DNA of 64,000 nucleotides from the NCBI GenBank assembly GCA_052400665.1, contig JBQTGK010000002.1. The stretch is one strand, 5' to 3'. A program made the translations under genes and the position numbers. The first letter of the stretch is position 1. Each line of letters starts with the position of its first letter. The DNA is from JBQTGK01 sp052400665. GTDB taxonomy: Bacteria > Bacteroidota > Bacteroidia > Bacteroidales > Marinifilaceae. The notes under the pieces were generated by a model. It saw only the letters and a list, made by a program, of their open reading frames with translations. It had not been told where the DNA came from and did no database searches. Below are positions 9,189 to 19,020 of the stretch, in pieces.

Positions 9189-10346
9189 ATGAAAGAAAAA
9201 GCTTCGATAGGAAAAATCCTTCCGGTAATGTTTGGATTTTTTATAATGGGATTTGTTGATGTAGTTGGAATTGCAACCAATTACGTTAAAACCGATTTCC
9301 ACCTAAGTGATACGGTAGCCAATATTTTACCTGTAATGGTATTTTTGTGGTTTCTGGTATTTTCGGTACCTACCGGATTATTAATGAATAAAATTGGTAG
9401 AAAAAATACGGTAATGTTAAGTATGGCAATAACTTTTATAGCTATGCTTGTGCCATTTGCAGCCTATAATTTTACAGTAGTTTTAATTGCATTTGCACTT
9501 TTGGGAATTGGAAATACAATTATTCAAGTTGCATTAAATCCTTTACTAACAAATGTGGTTTCTGGCGATAAGTTAGCAAGTAGTTTAACATTAGGTCAGT
9601 TTGTAAAAGCAATTGCGGCTTTTCTTGGGCCAATTATTGCTGGTTTTGCTGCCGGAAGTTTAGGAAATTGGAAACTAATTTTTCCTCTTTATGCTGTTAT
9701 TACTGTTGTTTCTACTATTTGGTTATGGTCTACATCAATAGATAAAGAGCAATCTGAAGAGAAAAATGTTTCGATTATTAATTGTTTCGGATTATTAAAA
9801 GACCGATATATTTTGGCATTTTTTGTAGGCATTTTATTAGTAGTTGGAATTGATGTTGGATTAAATGTAACAATACCAAAGTACTTAATGGAAAAATGCA
9901 GTATTCCACTGGAACAGGCAGGTTTAGGTATTAGCTTGTATTTTGTTGCTCGTACTGTTGGAACGTTTTTAGGAGCTATTATTTTAAGTAAATATTCTGC
10001 ATCTAAGATATTTATGTATAGCATAATATTAGGAGTATTTGGTTTGATTGGAATGCTATTGGTAAGTAATTTGGTATTGCTTTCTGTTTTCATTTTTGTG
10101 GTTGGTTTTGCTTGTGCAAATTTATTCTCAATTATATTTACTTACGCACTTAAAAGGCAACCAGAAAGAGCTAATGAAGTTTCAGGTTTAATGATAATGG
10201 GTGTTTCGGGTGGAGCAATTGCACTATTTATAGGTATGGTATCCGATGCTGTTGGAAGCCAGGCTGCTGGTATTGTTGTGCTTCTAGTGTGTTTACTATA
10301 CTATTTTTATCTGGGTAGATTATTTGCCAAAACAGATGCAAAGTAG
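9189..10346 (+). CDS. MFS transporter, sugar permease
   Basis: A 385-residue polytopic membrane protein with about 12 hydrophobic segments. The typical MFS loop 2-3 motif is visible as GLLMNKIGRKNTVMLSM. The N terminus (FGFFIMGFVDVVGIATNYVKTDFHLSD) resembles fucose/glucose-galactose permease-type MFS proteins of Bacteroidota. It sits between a LacI regulator and a ROK kinase, so it most likely imports the sugar that the kinase phosphorylates, in proton symport. Substrate unknown. Confidence 0.9.
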   Translation: MKEKASIGKILPVMFGFFIMGFVDVVGIATNYVKTDFHLSDTVANILPVMVFLWFLVFSVPTGLLMNKIGRKNTVMLSMAITFIAMLVPFAAYNFTVVLIAFALLGIGNTIIQVALNPLLTNVVSGDKLASSLTLGQFVKAIAAFLGPIIAGFAAGSLGNWKLIFPLYAVITVVSTIWLWSTSIDKEQSEEKNVSIINCFGLLKDRYILAFFVGILLVVGIDVGLNVTIPKYLMEKCSIPLEQAGLGISLYFVARTVGTFLGAIILSKYSASKIFMYSIILGVFGLIGMLLVSNLVLLSVFIFVVGFACANLFSIIFTYALKRQPERANEVSGLMIMGVSGGAIALFIGMVSDAVGSQAAGIVVLLVCLLYYFYLGRLFAKTDAK

Positions 10347-10369
10347 ATTACTGTATAAAATATAAAAAA

Positions 10370-11467
10370 ATGAATATTTGGAGTGACAAAAGAGTTGTAT
10401 TGACTCTTGATGCGGGAGGAACAAATTTTGTTTTTTCGGCAATAAAAAGTGGAGAAGAAATTGTAGAACCTATTCGAAAGCCTTCTAATGCCGACTGTTT
10501 AGATCAGTGTTTAAAGAATGTTATTGATGGTTTTCAGGAGGTTTTAAATATATTAGAAGAAAAGCCAGTTGCTATTAGTTTTGCTTTTCCTGGTCCGGCT
10601 GATTATAAAAATGGAATTATTGGCGATTTACCTAATTTACCAGCATTTAGAGGTGGTATTGCTTTAGGCCCAATGCTTAAGGAACATTTTAATATGCCGG
10701 TTTTTATTAATAACGATGGCGATTTATTTGCTTATGGGGAAGCACTTGGAGGAGTTCTACCCGAAATTAATAAACGTCTGAAGCTGGCAAACAGTCCTAA
10801 AAGGTACCGTAATCTTGTGGGCGTAACGCTTGGTACAGGTTTTGGTGGAGGTTTGGTACACAACGATGAGTTGTTTACTGGCGATAATTCTATTGCAACA
10901 GAGGTTTGGTTGACAAGCTCACGAGTTTTTCCAGAGCGTTTTGCTGAAGAGGGTATAAGCACACGAGCTATTCAGCGTGAGTTTTTAGAACGAGCATCTG
11001 GTAAATATGCCAATGAGTTAATGCCAAAAGATGTTTATGATATTGCAATGGATGCTAATAATGCCGATCAAAAGGCAGCATTGGAATCGTTCAGCATTTT
11101 TGGAAAATGCTTAGGTGATAGTTTGGCCAATATTTTAACGATTACCGATGGTATTGCTGTTTTGGGTGGAGGACTAACTGGTGCTCACGATTTATACATG
11201 CCTGCAGCTTTGGAGGAGATGAATGGTAAGTACCATACAGCTTCTGGTGAAGATCTTCCTCGTTTGGTTCAGAAGGTTTACAATATCGATAATGAATCGG
11301 AATTTGAAGAATTTGCAGCTGATCAATCAAAAGAAATTGCAATTCCAGGTACTGATAAAACTATAAAATATGATCCAAATCCTAGATTAGCTGTTTGTTC
11401 CAGTAAGTTGGGTGCAAGCAAAGCTATTGGAATAGGTGCTTATGCGTTTGCATTAAAGAATTTGTAG
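10370..11467 (+). CDS. ROK-family sugar kinase
   Basis: A 365-residue ROK protein. The ATP-binding phosphate-1 motif LTLDAGGTNFVFSAI is at the N terminus. The catalytic region FINNDGDLFAYGEALGG carries the conserved NDG-type Asp, and VTLGTGFGGGLVHN is the phosphate-2 motif. The CxCGxxGC-type zinc site of many ROK kinases is not visible, so this is a zinc-free variant. The enzyme probably phosphorylates a hexose, giving the operon a regulate-import-phosphorylate logic. It is the last gene before a hairpin terminator. Confidence 0.88.
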   Translation: MNIWSDKRVVLTLDAGGTNFVFSAIKSGEEIVEPIRKPSNADCLDQCLKNVIDGFQEVLNILEEKPVAISFAFPGPADYKNGIIGDLPNLPAFRGGIALGPMLKEHFNMPVFINNDGDLFAYGEALGGVLPEINKRLKLANSPKRYRNLVGVTLGTGFGGGLVHNDELFTGDNSIATEVWLTSSRVFPERFAEEGISTRAIQREFLERASGKYANELMPKDVYDIAMDANNADQKAALESFSIFGKCLGDSLANILTITDGIAVLGGGLTGAHDLYMPAALEEMNGKYHTASGEDLPRLVQKVYNIDNESEFEEFAADQSKEIAIPGTDKTIKYDPNPRLAVCSSKLGASKAIGIGAYAFALKNL

Positions 11468-11476
11468 TAGTGTGAT

Positions 11477-11515
11477 ATCCGGATTGAGGAGCTTCGGCAA
11501 TTCTTTCCGGATTTT
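11477..11515 (+). terminator. rho-independent terminator after ROK kinase
   Basis: Stem ATCCGGA / TCCGGAT (11477-11483 with 11506-11512) followed by a T run. It closes the LacI-MFS-ROK operon. Confidence 0.75.
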
Positions 11516-11664
11516 TAAATTAGTTAAGATTGCCAGAAAAATATGCAACTCTTCTAAATATGAACTTTCCTTTCTTTTAAAAGCAGTTTTTGCTGTATTT
11601 AAATCAAAAATAACGACTTGGGATTTTCAATTAGCAACGTAAAAATAATTAGCAAATTAAAATC

Positions 11665-11698
11665 AAAAAAGAGAATGCCCTTAATTTTGGACATCCTC
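11665..11698 (-). terminator. rho-independent terminator of rlmF
   Basis: On the minus strand, GAGGATGTCC pairs with GGGCATTCTC (10 bp with two G-U pairs) and is followed by six T residues. It lies 14 bp past the rlmF stop. Confidence 0.75.
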
Positions 11699-11711
11699 CT
11701 TACCATATAAA

Positions 11712-12698
11712 TTAGTCCTTTTTCTTAAGTTTCACATTCCATCTTGTATTCTTCCATTTTTGCTGCTCTTCTTTTGTAAGGAATGTCCAGGCAACAATTC
11801 TGCTTTTTTTATTTCCTTGTCCCATAGGAATTATTTCTATTTTAACGGCATTTGCTTCTTTAAGGGCCTGATATACATTTTTAAGATTAGATTCTTTTGA
11901 GATTAAACTGGAGAACCAGAAACACGATTTTGCAAATTTTTTGCTCTGATTCACCATATTTCTAACAAAACGAGCTTCGCCTCCTTCACACCATAACTCA
12001 TTACTTTGTCCTGCAAAATTTAGATTTGCTTCTTTTTCTTTCCCCTTACTTAAATTTTTTGTTTTTCGTAAGCTTTCCTTCATTGCAGCTTCCGCTGATT
12101 CATAAAAAGGAGGATTGCAAATCGAAAAATCTACATAGCCGTCTTTAGGGATAATGCCATAAAAAAAGTCTTTTGGATTTTCCTGTCCAATACATTTAAT
12201 GTTTCCCTTTAAGTTCGGATTAGAGTTAATTATGTCGTCTGCAGACTTTAACGCAACAGGATCAATATCAGAACCAATAAAAGACCATCCATACTCGTTG
12301 TTGCCAATAATAGGGTAGATACAGTTAGCTCCAACGCCAATATCCAGACAAGTAATATTTGAGCCTGTTGGAATTTTTCCATAATTATTTTGGCGCAATA
12401 AATCAGCAATATGATGTATGTAATCTGCTCTGCCCGGAATTGGCGGACAAAGATATCCTTTAGGAATATCCCAGGTTTCTAATCCATAAAAATGGATTAA
12501 AATTGCTTTGTTTAGCATTTTTACAGCATTGGCATTTGCAAAATCTATGGACTCATCCTCGTACTTGTTTAAAATTACGAAAGGTTTTAAATCAGGACAA
12601 CTTTCTACCAATTCTTTAAAATTGTATCGTCCACGATTTTTGTTTCTTTCGTGTAATCTTGCTTTTACTTTAGGATGTTTTTTCTTTTTATCTAACAT
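11712..12698 (-). CDS. rlmF: 23S rRNA (adenine-1618-N6)-methyltransferase
   Basis: A 328-residue protein matching RlmF in length and order of motifs. The N-terminal basic segment (HPKVKARLHERNKNRGRY) is characteristic. The SAM-binding region is CLDIGVGANCIYPIIG, and the catalytic NPPF motif appears in SICNPPFYES. It methylates A1618 of 23S rRNA. Single gene with its own terminator. Confidence 0.93.
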   Translation of the reverse strand: MLDKKKKHPKVKARLHERNKNRGRYNFKELVESCPDLKPFVILNKYEDESIDFANANAVKMLNKAILIHFYGLETWDIPKGYLCPPIPGRADYIHHIADLLRQNNYGKIPTGSNITCLDIGVGANCIYPIIGNNEYGWSFIGSDIDPVALKSADDIINSNPNLKGNIKCIGQENPKDFFYGIIPKDGYVDFSICNPPFYESAEAAMKESLRKTKNLSKGKEKEANLNFAGQSNELWCEGGEARFVRNMVNQSKKFAKSCFWFSSLISKESNLKNVYQALKEANAVKIEIIPMGQGNKKSRIVAWTFLTKEEQQKWKNTRWNVKLKKKD

Positions 12699-12827
12699 GA
12701 ATTGTATTCTCTTATTTGAATCGGCTAAATTAGAATTTTAATGGGAGAAAGCCGCATACCAACTAAAATTGATGCTTTTATAGTTAAATGTGCCAGTTAT
12801 AAACGGTTTTGAGAGTCTTAATTCGAA

Positions 12828-14126
12828 TCAGTGTTGCTCTTTCTTAAACAAAATAGATGAGTGTTCAAAGCTGATAATCATCTCATCGAATTGCTTTATA
12901 AAATCCTGTCCCAGATTACCATGAACTATTTTCTTTTCTGCACCGATATTAGATGAATGAAGTTGCAGACTGTCTAGTTGTGTAATTCCACCACCAAGTT
13001 CTAATTGAATTGATACATCATTGAATCCTGTAAAGTTCACTTTTCCTCCGGCACTGGCACTAGAGAAATTAGTAGTGGAGTAGAGGGAGTCTAATGTATT
13101 TTTATACTTAGAATAAAACGGAGCATATAAAGTTGTTGAACTGGCTCCGGTATCAAAACTAAAATTTAAAGTATCTGCATTGTGTATTACTGCAACTATA
13201 GGGGTTAAGCTATAGGAAGCAAAATTATCGAATTTGTAAAATTCAGGTACTTTAGGAATAAATAATTGATTTCTGCGATCAAGTCTGATTTCTTTTAATG
13301 CAGAAATTACAGGAAAACCAATAATACCATTAATATGATAATCGATTTGAGGGAATGAAAGTTCAGAATCCTCAAAAATTAAAAATACAGCTTCTTCTAC
13401 AGTGATATTTCCAAGTTTTAAGTTATTTGCTATTGCAATATTACTTTTGACTTTTTGCCCTGTTGCTGCAGTAACGTAAAAATTAGATTCAATTATTTTA
13501 AATCCCAATTTTTTAGCTAATGATTTTCTAATCACAGAGAAATTGGCTCCAGTATCAAAAATAAATTGTAGAGTATCTTTAGGAAATGCTACATCGATAT
13601 TTTTTAGGCCAACTTTATCTTTTATCAAACTAATTAAGCAATCTTCTTTTTTAGTAACAATTTGCTTTGGAGTTTTGCTTAACGCACTCCAAATTTTAGC
13701 TTCATTATTAATATTTTCAAGTCGACTTGAGTCAATGACGGATGAGTAATTTTGGATTAGTAAATTAGAACAATCATAGGCTTTATCGTATTCATACAAG
13801 TTAATATGATTAAATAATTTTATTTGATAGATATTACTTAAAATTGAATCTTTAAATGATGGTTTATAATTCTTTAAAAGATTTTTGAAATCAATATTTG
13901 CCTGTTTAGGATTGTAGAAAGAACTGTTAATAAATGCACTATAATATAATTGATCTTTATCTGATAATGAATTTGAATTCTTTTGAAATACTGTTTTAAG
14001 TTTAAATAAATCATTATTCGAATAGAGTTTTTGTAATTCAATTAAAGTGACAGGATCAGAATTGTTTTTTTTATTACATGCAATCAGGCATATAAACATG
14101 ATGAAGAATAAAAAATGTTTTTTCAT
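12828..14126 (-). CDS. lipoprotein with two retropepsin-like aspartic protease domains
   Basis: A 432-residue lipoprotein. The signal peptide ends in a lipobox (FICLIAC, Cys17). Residues about 20-150 look like a helical, TPR-like N-terminal domain. Two retropepsin-like domains follow, each with its own catalytic triplet: FDTGANFSVIR (about residue 190) and FDTGASSTTLY (about 325). Each domain also has a hydrophobic-Gly flap-side motif (HINGIIGFPV and VHGNLGQDF). Retropepsin domains usually dimerise; two in one chain could form an intramolecular pepsin-like pair. Isolated gene; substrate unknown. Confidence 0.8.
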   Translation of the reverse strand: MKKHFLFFIMFICLIACNKKNNSDPVTLIELQKLYSNNDLFKLKTVFQKNSNSLSDKDQLYYSAFINSSFYNPKQANIDFKNLLKNYKPSFKDSILSNIYQIKLFNHINLYEYDKAYDCSNLLIQNYSSVIDSSRLENINNEAKIWSALSKTPKQIVTKKEDCLISLIKDKVGLKNIDVAFPKDTLQFIFDTGANFSVIRKSLAKKLGFKIIESNFYVTAATGQKVKSNIAIANNLKLGNITVEEAVFLIFEDSELSFPQIDYHINGIIGFPVISALKEIRLDRRNQLFIPKVPEFYKFDNFASYSLTPIVAVIHNADTLNFSFDTGASSTTLYAPFYSKYKNTLDSLYSTTNFSSASAGGKVNFTGFNDVSIQLELGGGITQLDSLQLHSSNIGAEKKIVHGNLGQDFIKQFDEMIISFEHSSILFKKEQH

Positions 14127-14784
14127 GTAATCTAATGTTTGATTTTAGTAAAACTTATTAATTTAATTCTGATGTATAAAATACATTGGATTAGAATTTT
14201 TTTTGAGTGATAACATAAAGTTAAAAAATAATTGGACTAGTACTTTTCTTTTTGAAGTTGTTTAGAGTTCTACTGGAATTTCGACAGTGACTTATTGGTT
14301 TTCAGTGGCGAAGCTCAATTTTCTATTGAATAGCTAAGTTACGTAATAAAGATTAGCTGATGCCAATGGAATCAAGATGTTGCTCGCAGTTTTTCAGGAG
14401 GACTTTAAACAACCTCTTCAATAAAAACAGGAAGAAACAAAAATTGTTTTCTGGTTAATCTTGTAGTTTTGGGACTTGTTTAGTTATCAATAATCTTTTG
14501 ACCTAAAAGTCAAAACTTTTAGCCTCTATCGTGGGTCGAACCACGATGTAAGGTGTCTTTTTTAACTTTGATCTTAAAACTTTTAATAACAAGTGTGCTT
14601 CTACCCACGATTAGGTGTGTCTTTTTTGACCTGAACTGTGCTTTTTTTAATAATAAGTTTAAAATATTTAAGCTGCATCGTGCTTTTACCCTCGATGATT
14701 GTGCCTTAACCCATGAAATTCAACTTTCTATTCATGATTTAGCTGGTTATCTCTCCAGTTGAAAAGGTTCGAATCAGGGGAAAA
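14127..14784. repeat. 650-bp intergenic region with degenerate repeats and hairpins
   Basis: No convincing gene. A perfect hairpin (ATCGTGG / CCACGAT, 14528-14547) is preceded by TTTTGAC / GTCAAAA (about 14496-14515). An imperfect repeat of about 80 bp follows at 14550-14705, with recurrent GTGTCTTTTTT, AATAAnAAGT and TACCC(A/T)CGAT elements. The short frame at 14553-14762 simply follows this repeat and is not credible as a protein. Function unknown; possibly a decayed element. Confidence 0.4.
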
Positions 14785-14820
14785 TCAAAAAAAAGAGGCT
14801 TTTCTTATGAAAAGCCTCTT
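14785..14820 (-). terminator. rho-independent terminator of asnB
   Basis: Perfect 12-bp stem (AAGAGGCTTTTC / GAAAAGCCTCTT, 4-nt loop). On the minus strand it is followed by eight T residues. Strong terminator for asnB. Confidence 0.88.
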
Positions 14821-14850
14821 GCTAAATGTATAAATGAAATATTTATTCGA

Positions 14851-16527
14851 TTATTTTTTTTCCTTATATGCATCGTTATGCACTGCATTTACAGCACGAC
14901 CTGATGGATCGGCATTGTTTTGGAACGAAGCATCCCAGGCAATGGCAACAGGAGAACTACATGCAATAGATGGTACCGATGGTACACAAGATGCAGCAGT
15001 TTCTGATGGAAATAGTTCTGCAAATATCGATCTGTAGTAATATTCCTCTTTCGACATTGGAGGATTAACAGGGAAACGGAATGCAGCATTTGCCAATTGC
15101 TCATCAGAAATATCTTTATCAGCAATCTCTTTTAAAGTATCAATCCAGTTGTAACCTACACCATCCGAGAATTGTTCTTTTTGTCTCCAGGCTACTTCTT
15201 CTGGCAAATAGTCCTCGAATGCTTTACGAAGCACCCATTTTTCCATTCTACCATCTGTACACATTTTGTCATCAGGATTAATACTCATGGCAACATCCAG
15301 AAATTCTTTATCCAGAAATGGTACACGACTTTCTACTCCCCACGAAGCCATCGATTTGTTCGAACGTAAACAATCGTACTGGTGTAGTTTATCTAATTTA
15401 CGTAAACACTCGTTATGAAATTCTTTTGCATTAGGTGCTTTGTGGAAATAAAGATATCCACCGAACATTTCATCGGCACCTTCACCCGAAAGTACCATCT
15501 TAATTCCCATCGATTTAATAACACGAGCCATTAAATACATAGGAGTAGAAGCACGAACTGTGGTCACATCGTAAGTTTCTAAATGGTAAATTACATCGCG
15601 AATGGCATCTAATCCTTCCTGAACACTAAAAGTTACTTCATGATGAACTGTATCAATGAAATCTGCTACTTTACGAGAGGCTGCCAAATCAGGAGAACCT
15701 TCCAAACCAATAGCAAAAGAGTGAAGCTGTGGATACCAGGCATCTTTTTCGTCACCAGACTCTATACGCTTGCTTGCATATTTTTTAGCAATAGCCGAAA
15801 TAATTGATGAATCTAAACCTCCTGAAAGTAGCACTCCATAAGGAACATCAGACATTAACTGACGGTGAACAGCTTTTTCTAAGCCTTCACGAAGTTTAGC
15901 CATGTCTGTTTTATTGTCTTTAATTTTATCGTAATCCATCCAGTCGCGCTGATACCATTGTTTTACAACACCATCTTTGCTGTACAAGAATTTACCTGGC
16001 AGAAACTCTTCAATTTTATTACAATATCCTTCGAGCGATTTAAGTTCAGATGCGATATAATAATTTCCATGCTGATCCCATCCCTGGTACAAAGGAATAA
16101 TTCCCATGTGATCACGACCTATTAAATAGCTATCGTTTTTTTTGTCGTATAGTGCAAAGGCAAAAATTCCATTTAAATCATCGACAAAATCAATTCCTTT
16201 TTTTTCATATAAGGCAAGGATAACTTCACAATCAGATTTTGTTAAGAACTCATAGGATCCGTTCATCTGATTTCGAATGTCTTTGTGATTATAGATTTCA
16301 CCATTTACAGCCAATGCTAAATTTCCATCTTTGCTGTAAAGAGGTTGTCCTCCCGACTGAGGATCTACAATTGAGAGTCTCTCATGAGACAAAATTGCTT
16401 TTTCATCACAAAATACGCCCGACCAATCTGGTCCTCTGTGGCGAATTTTCTTAGACATTTCCAGAATTTGAGGGCGAAGCTTTTGTGCGTCTACCTTCAA
16501 ATCAAAAACTCCTACGAATCCACACAT
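14851..16527 (-). CDS. asnB: asparagine synthase (glutamine-hydrolysing)
   Basis: A 558-residue AsnB. Cys2 directly after the initiator Met (MCGFVGVF) is the class II glutaminase nucleophile. The synthetase domain has the PP-loop VLLSGGLDSSIISAI for ATP, and VLSGEGADEMFGGY. Full length. It makes asparagine from aspartate, glutamine and ATP. Monocistronic, with a strong terminator downstream. Confidence 0.96.
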   Translation of the reverse strand: MCGFVGVFDLKVDAQKLRPQILEMSKKIRHRGPDWSGVFCDEKAILSHERLSIVDPQSGGQPLYSKDGNLALAVNGEIYNHKDIRNQMNGSYEFLTKSDCEVILALYEKKGIDFVDDLNGIFAFALYDKKNDSYLIGRDHMGIIPLYQGWDQHGNYYIASELKSLEGYCNKIEEFLPGKFLYSKDGVVKQWYQRDWMDYDKIKDNKTDMAKLREGLEKAVHRQLMSDVPYGVLLSGGLDSSIISAIAKKYASKRIESGDEKDAWYPQLHSFAIGLEGSPDLAASRKVADFIDTVHHEVTFSVQEGLDAIRDVIYHLETYDVTTVRASTPMYLMARVIKSMGIKMVLSGEGADEMFGGYLYFHKAPNAKEFHNECLRKLDKLHQYDCLRSNKSMASWGVESRVPFLDKEFLDVAMSINPDDKMCTDGRMEKWVLRKAFEDYLPEEVAWRQKEQFSDGVGYNWIDTLKEIADKDISDEQLANAAFRFPVNPPMSKEEYYYRSIFAELFPSETAASCVPSVPSIACSSPVAIAWDASFQNNADPSGRAVNAVHNDAYKEKK

Positions 16528-16702
16528 AAATATTGGTTTAATAGTTATTTAAAAGTCTCCATGCCGAAGCCGGAGAATGGTTAATTTTGGTTTGTGGCTG
16601 AAAAATACGATTTTCATTTTAGAAACTACCATGTTTTTAGAATGCTATCGTTTGCAAAAAATAAAAAAACTATTTATTCTTTTTTTTTAAGGGTGAGGAA
16701 TG

Positions 16703-16729
16703 AAAAAAGGACACTTTTTAGTGTCCTTT
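16703..16729 (-). terminator. rho-independent terminator of the thioredoxin-like gene
   Basis: Stem AAAGGACAC / GTGTCCTTT with a 6-nt loop, then a T run on the minus strand, 4 bp after the stop of the upstream minus-strand gene. Confidence 0.82.
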
Positions 16730-16732
16730 CGC

Positions 16733-18160
16733 TTAATTTTGTTTCAATTCATGATCCAGAAATGTTTTCAGATTATCAATATCTAATCGTTTTGCTATAA
16801 TTTTTTTGTCTTTATCTAATAAATAAATGGTAGGAGTACTGTAAATATCGTAGTAAATTCTAAAATTGCTATGATATTGAGGGTCGTAGCAATTAATAAA
16901 ATCATATATATTGTAATCGTCAATAGCTTTTTCCCACAATTCCTTTTCATTTTGTGTACATACAGCGAAAACTTCTAGTCCTTTATCTCTGTACTTATCC
17001 AGAATTTCAGTTTTTAATCGGGGTGTTATTTTTTTACAATGTCCGCAATCGGGTTCCCAAAAATAGAGTACTGTGAATTTGGCTTCGGTTTCATGTAGTC
17101 GTACAAACTCGCCTTCGGGTGTTTGCATTAACAAATCCTGAGATTTCATGCCCAGTAAGTTGAATTGTGTTTTTATTACTTTTTCGCGAATTTGGGCCAA
17201 TAGAGTTGAATCGGCCCAGTTTGCCTGTCCGCTTAGGTAATATTTTTTTGCAAGCTTAACAAAGGCGGCATCCATTCCCATTATTTTACTTTTTACGGCA
17301 TAGTTTAATGAAAACTGAGTAATGTATTGAAAAAATAAACTATCGGGTTTTGCTTTTTCTATTAGTTTTACTGATTCTTTAAAAATAGTATCAGGATTTT
17401 GAACCAGTATTTTCCCATAGAAAAATTGCAGTTTATTCTTTAAAATGGGGGTTCTCAAAAATCTATTATCGGTAAAATTTACATGATCGAAATAGTGATC
17501 TTTATTATACAGGTAAGATTTTCGTTGAATTTCTTTTTCTCTGTCGGGAGTAGATTTAGGTAATTGCTCAGAAAAATCGGGTACTTTGGGTGATAGCGTG
17601 AAATTTGCAAATTTACTTACAAATGAATTTGGGTAATCACTTTTTAGTTTATTGATATAATCTCTTACTTCCAGGTCTGCATTTTTATAAGCTTGTTTGT
17701 ATTTCTTTTTATCTGCATCGCTGCTTCCTGCTTTTTTATATTCTTCCTGAATTTCTTTAGATTTTTCGTTTTGCAATTTCATAAAAAGTTGGAAATCATG
17801 AAAAGCTTTACTTTCATCTGCACCTTTAATAGTGGTTGTTTTTATAAAATCTTTAGGATCGGCACTTATCGAGAAGTTTTGATCTTCTCCTATTAGCAAA
17901 TCGAAATATTTTTGACTGGGAAGATATATAACATAAATTCCCTGATCGAGTTTTTTATTTTTAGAAAATAATCCTATCCCATTGTTAAGTTTGGTGGTGT
18001 CATCGGCAAAAATTCTACCATCAAAGTAGTGAGCAAGATAGGCACTTGTATCACTGCTATTTTCTATTTTAATGGAGATGTTATAGTTTTGAGCTGAACT
18101 GTTTTTTGTAGCAAAAAAGCTGATTGTCAGCAAAATGAGTAGTGTAAAATAGTGTTTCAT
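16733..18160 (-). CDS. periplasmic TlpA/ResA-like thioredoxin with N-terminal DUF4369/DUF5106-like region
   Basis: A 475-residue exported protein. I chose the ATG giving MKHYFTLLILL over one eight codons upstream because it starts the signal peptide (cleavage near SSAQN). Residues about 20-120 look like the DUF4369 beta domain and the middle like DUF5106; these domain names are from memory. The C-terminal thioredoxin fold carries a CxxC in YFWEPDCGHCKK and the cis-Pro region STPTIYLL. The architecture is common in Bacteroidota and acts in thiol-disulfide chemistry in the periplasm. No cytochrome c biogenesis gene is adjacent. Confidence 0.85.
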   Translation of the reverse strand: MKHYFTLLILLTISFFATKNSSAQNYNISIKIENSSDTSAYLAHYFDGRIFADDTTKLNNGIGLFSKNKKLDQGIYVIYLPSQKYFDLLIGEDQNFSISADPKDFIKTTTIKGADESKAFHDFQLFMKLQNEKSKEIQEEYKKAGSSDADKKKYKQAYKNADLEVRDYINKLKSDYPNSFVSKFANFTLSPKVPDFSEQLPKSTPDREKEIQRKSYLYNKDHYFDHVNFTDNRFLRTPILKNKLQFFYGKILVQNPDTIFKESVKLIEKAKPDSLFFQYITQFSLNYAVKSKIMGMDAAFVKLAKKYYLSGQANWADSTLLAQIREKVIKTQFNLLGMKSQDLLMQTPEGEFVRLHETEAKFTVLYFWEPDCGHCKKITPRLKTEILDKYRDKGLEVFAVCTQNEKELWEKAIDDYNIYDFINCYDPQYHSNFRIYYDIYSTPTIYLLDKDKKIIAKRLDIDNLKTFLDHELKQN

Positions 18161-18226
18161 TATTAATATAAAATTGATAAGCATAATAATATCGAAAAGT
18201 ACAAAACTTTTGTTTATTTAAAACAA

Positions 18227-18258
18227 GACCTGTCAGTTTTTTTAATTTCTGACAGGTC
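18227..18258 (-). terminator. hairpin terminator after peroxiredoxin
   Basis: Perfect 10-bp stem GACCTGTCAG / CTGACAGGTC with a T-rich loop, between the peroxiredoxin stop and the next minus-strand gene. Confidence 0.7.
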
Positions 18259-18300
18259 CTTATCTAAAACAATTAGTATGCCTTTTTTTTAACTTTTGCT

Positions 18301-19020
18301 TTATTTTTTAAGAATACTTTTAAAAATTTCTTCTTTATCTAATTTTTTGGTGCAAAAGAACCAATCATAACAATGTACATTTTCATCTTCATTTTCCATT
18401 CTGTCTTTTGCCACGCCGCAAGAACCGGCAGGAGGAACTATTACTTCATCGCCAGGACGCCAATCGGCAGGGGTAGCAACAGAGAATTTATCGGCTGTTT
18501 GCAATGCAATAAGTACGCGATAAATTTCGTCGAAATTGCGACCTAAGCTTAGAGGATAATAGATGATTGTACGAATAATACCATGGGGATCAACATAGAA
18601 AACAGCTCTAACGGCCTTGGTATTATCTTCACCTGGCTGAATCATTCCATATTTATTGGCAACATCCATTTTTATATCTTCTATTAAGGGAAATTTAACT
18701 TCCATATCTTTCATTCCCTTGTATTGAATTTTTTCTTTTATAGTTCTTAGCCATGCAATATGGCTATATAGTCCGTCAACAGATAAACCAACTAAATCGC
18801 AGTTTGCTTTGTTAAAATCCGATTCCATTTTAGAAAATGTCATAAACTCCGAAGTACAAACGGGAGTAAAATCAGCAGGATGACTAAATAGAATTACCCA
18901 TTTTCCTATGTAATCGTTTGGAAAGTGAATGTTTCCCTGTGTTGTTACAGCTCTAAATTCTGGTGCCTTATCACCAATTCGAGGCATGCTAAATGACTTA
19001 AGATCCTTGTTTTCTTCCAT
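18301..19020 (-). CDS. peroxiredoxin (Prx6/1-Cys-like class)
   Basis: A 239-residue AhpC/TSA-family peroxiredoxin. The peroxidatic Cys is in HPADFTPVCTSEF, with the conserved Pro and Thr. The catalytic Arg lies in RAVFYVDPHG. The extended C-terminal domain (PADWRPGDEVIVPP) marks the Prx6 subfamily. Extra cysteines near the C terminus (PAGSCGVAK, HCYDWFFC) may allow 2-Cys chemistry as in archaeal members. It reduces H2O2 and organic peroxides in the cytoplasm. Monocistronic. Confidence 0.92.
   Translation of the reverse strand: MEENKDLKSFSMPRIGDKAPEFRAVTTQGNIHFPNDYIGKWVILFSHPADFTPVCTSEFMTFSKMESDFNKANCDLVGLSVDGLYSHIAWLRTIKEKIQYKGMKDMEVKFPLIEDIKMDVANKYGMIQPGEDNTKAVRAVFYVDPHGIIRTIIYYPLSLGRNFDEIYRVLIALQTADKFSVATPADWRPGDEVIVPPAGSCGVAKDRMENEDENVHCYDWFFCTKKLDKEEIFKSILKK

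Noticed and set aside
14553..14762. 69-codon frame on the plus strand
   Set aside because: It follows degenerate repeat DNA, has no plausible domain and no promoter.
14735..14785. Possible tRNA fragment (TTAGCTGGTTA and GGTTCGAATC)
   Set aside because: No acceptor stem, anticodon arm or correct spacing can be formed; likely chance.
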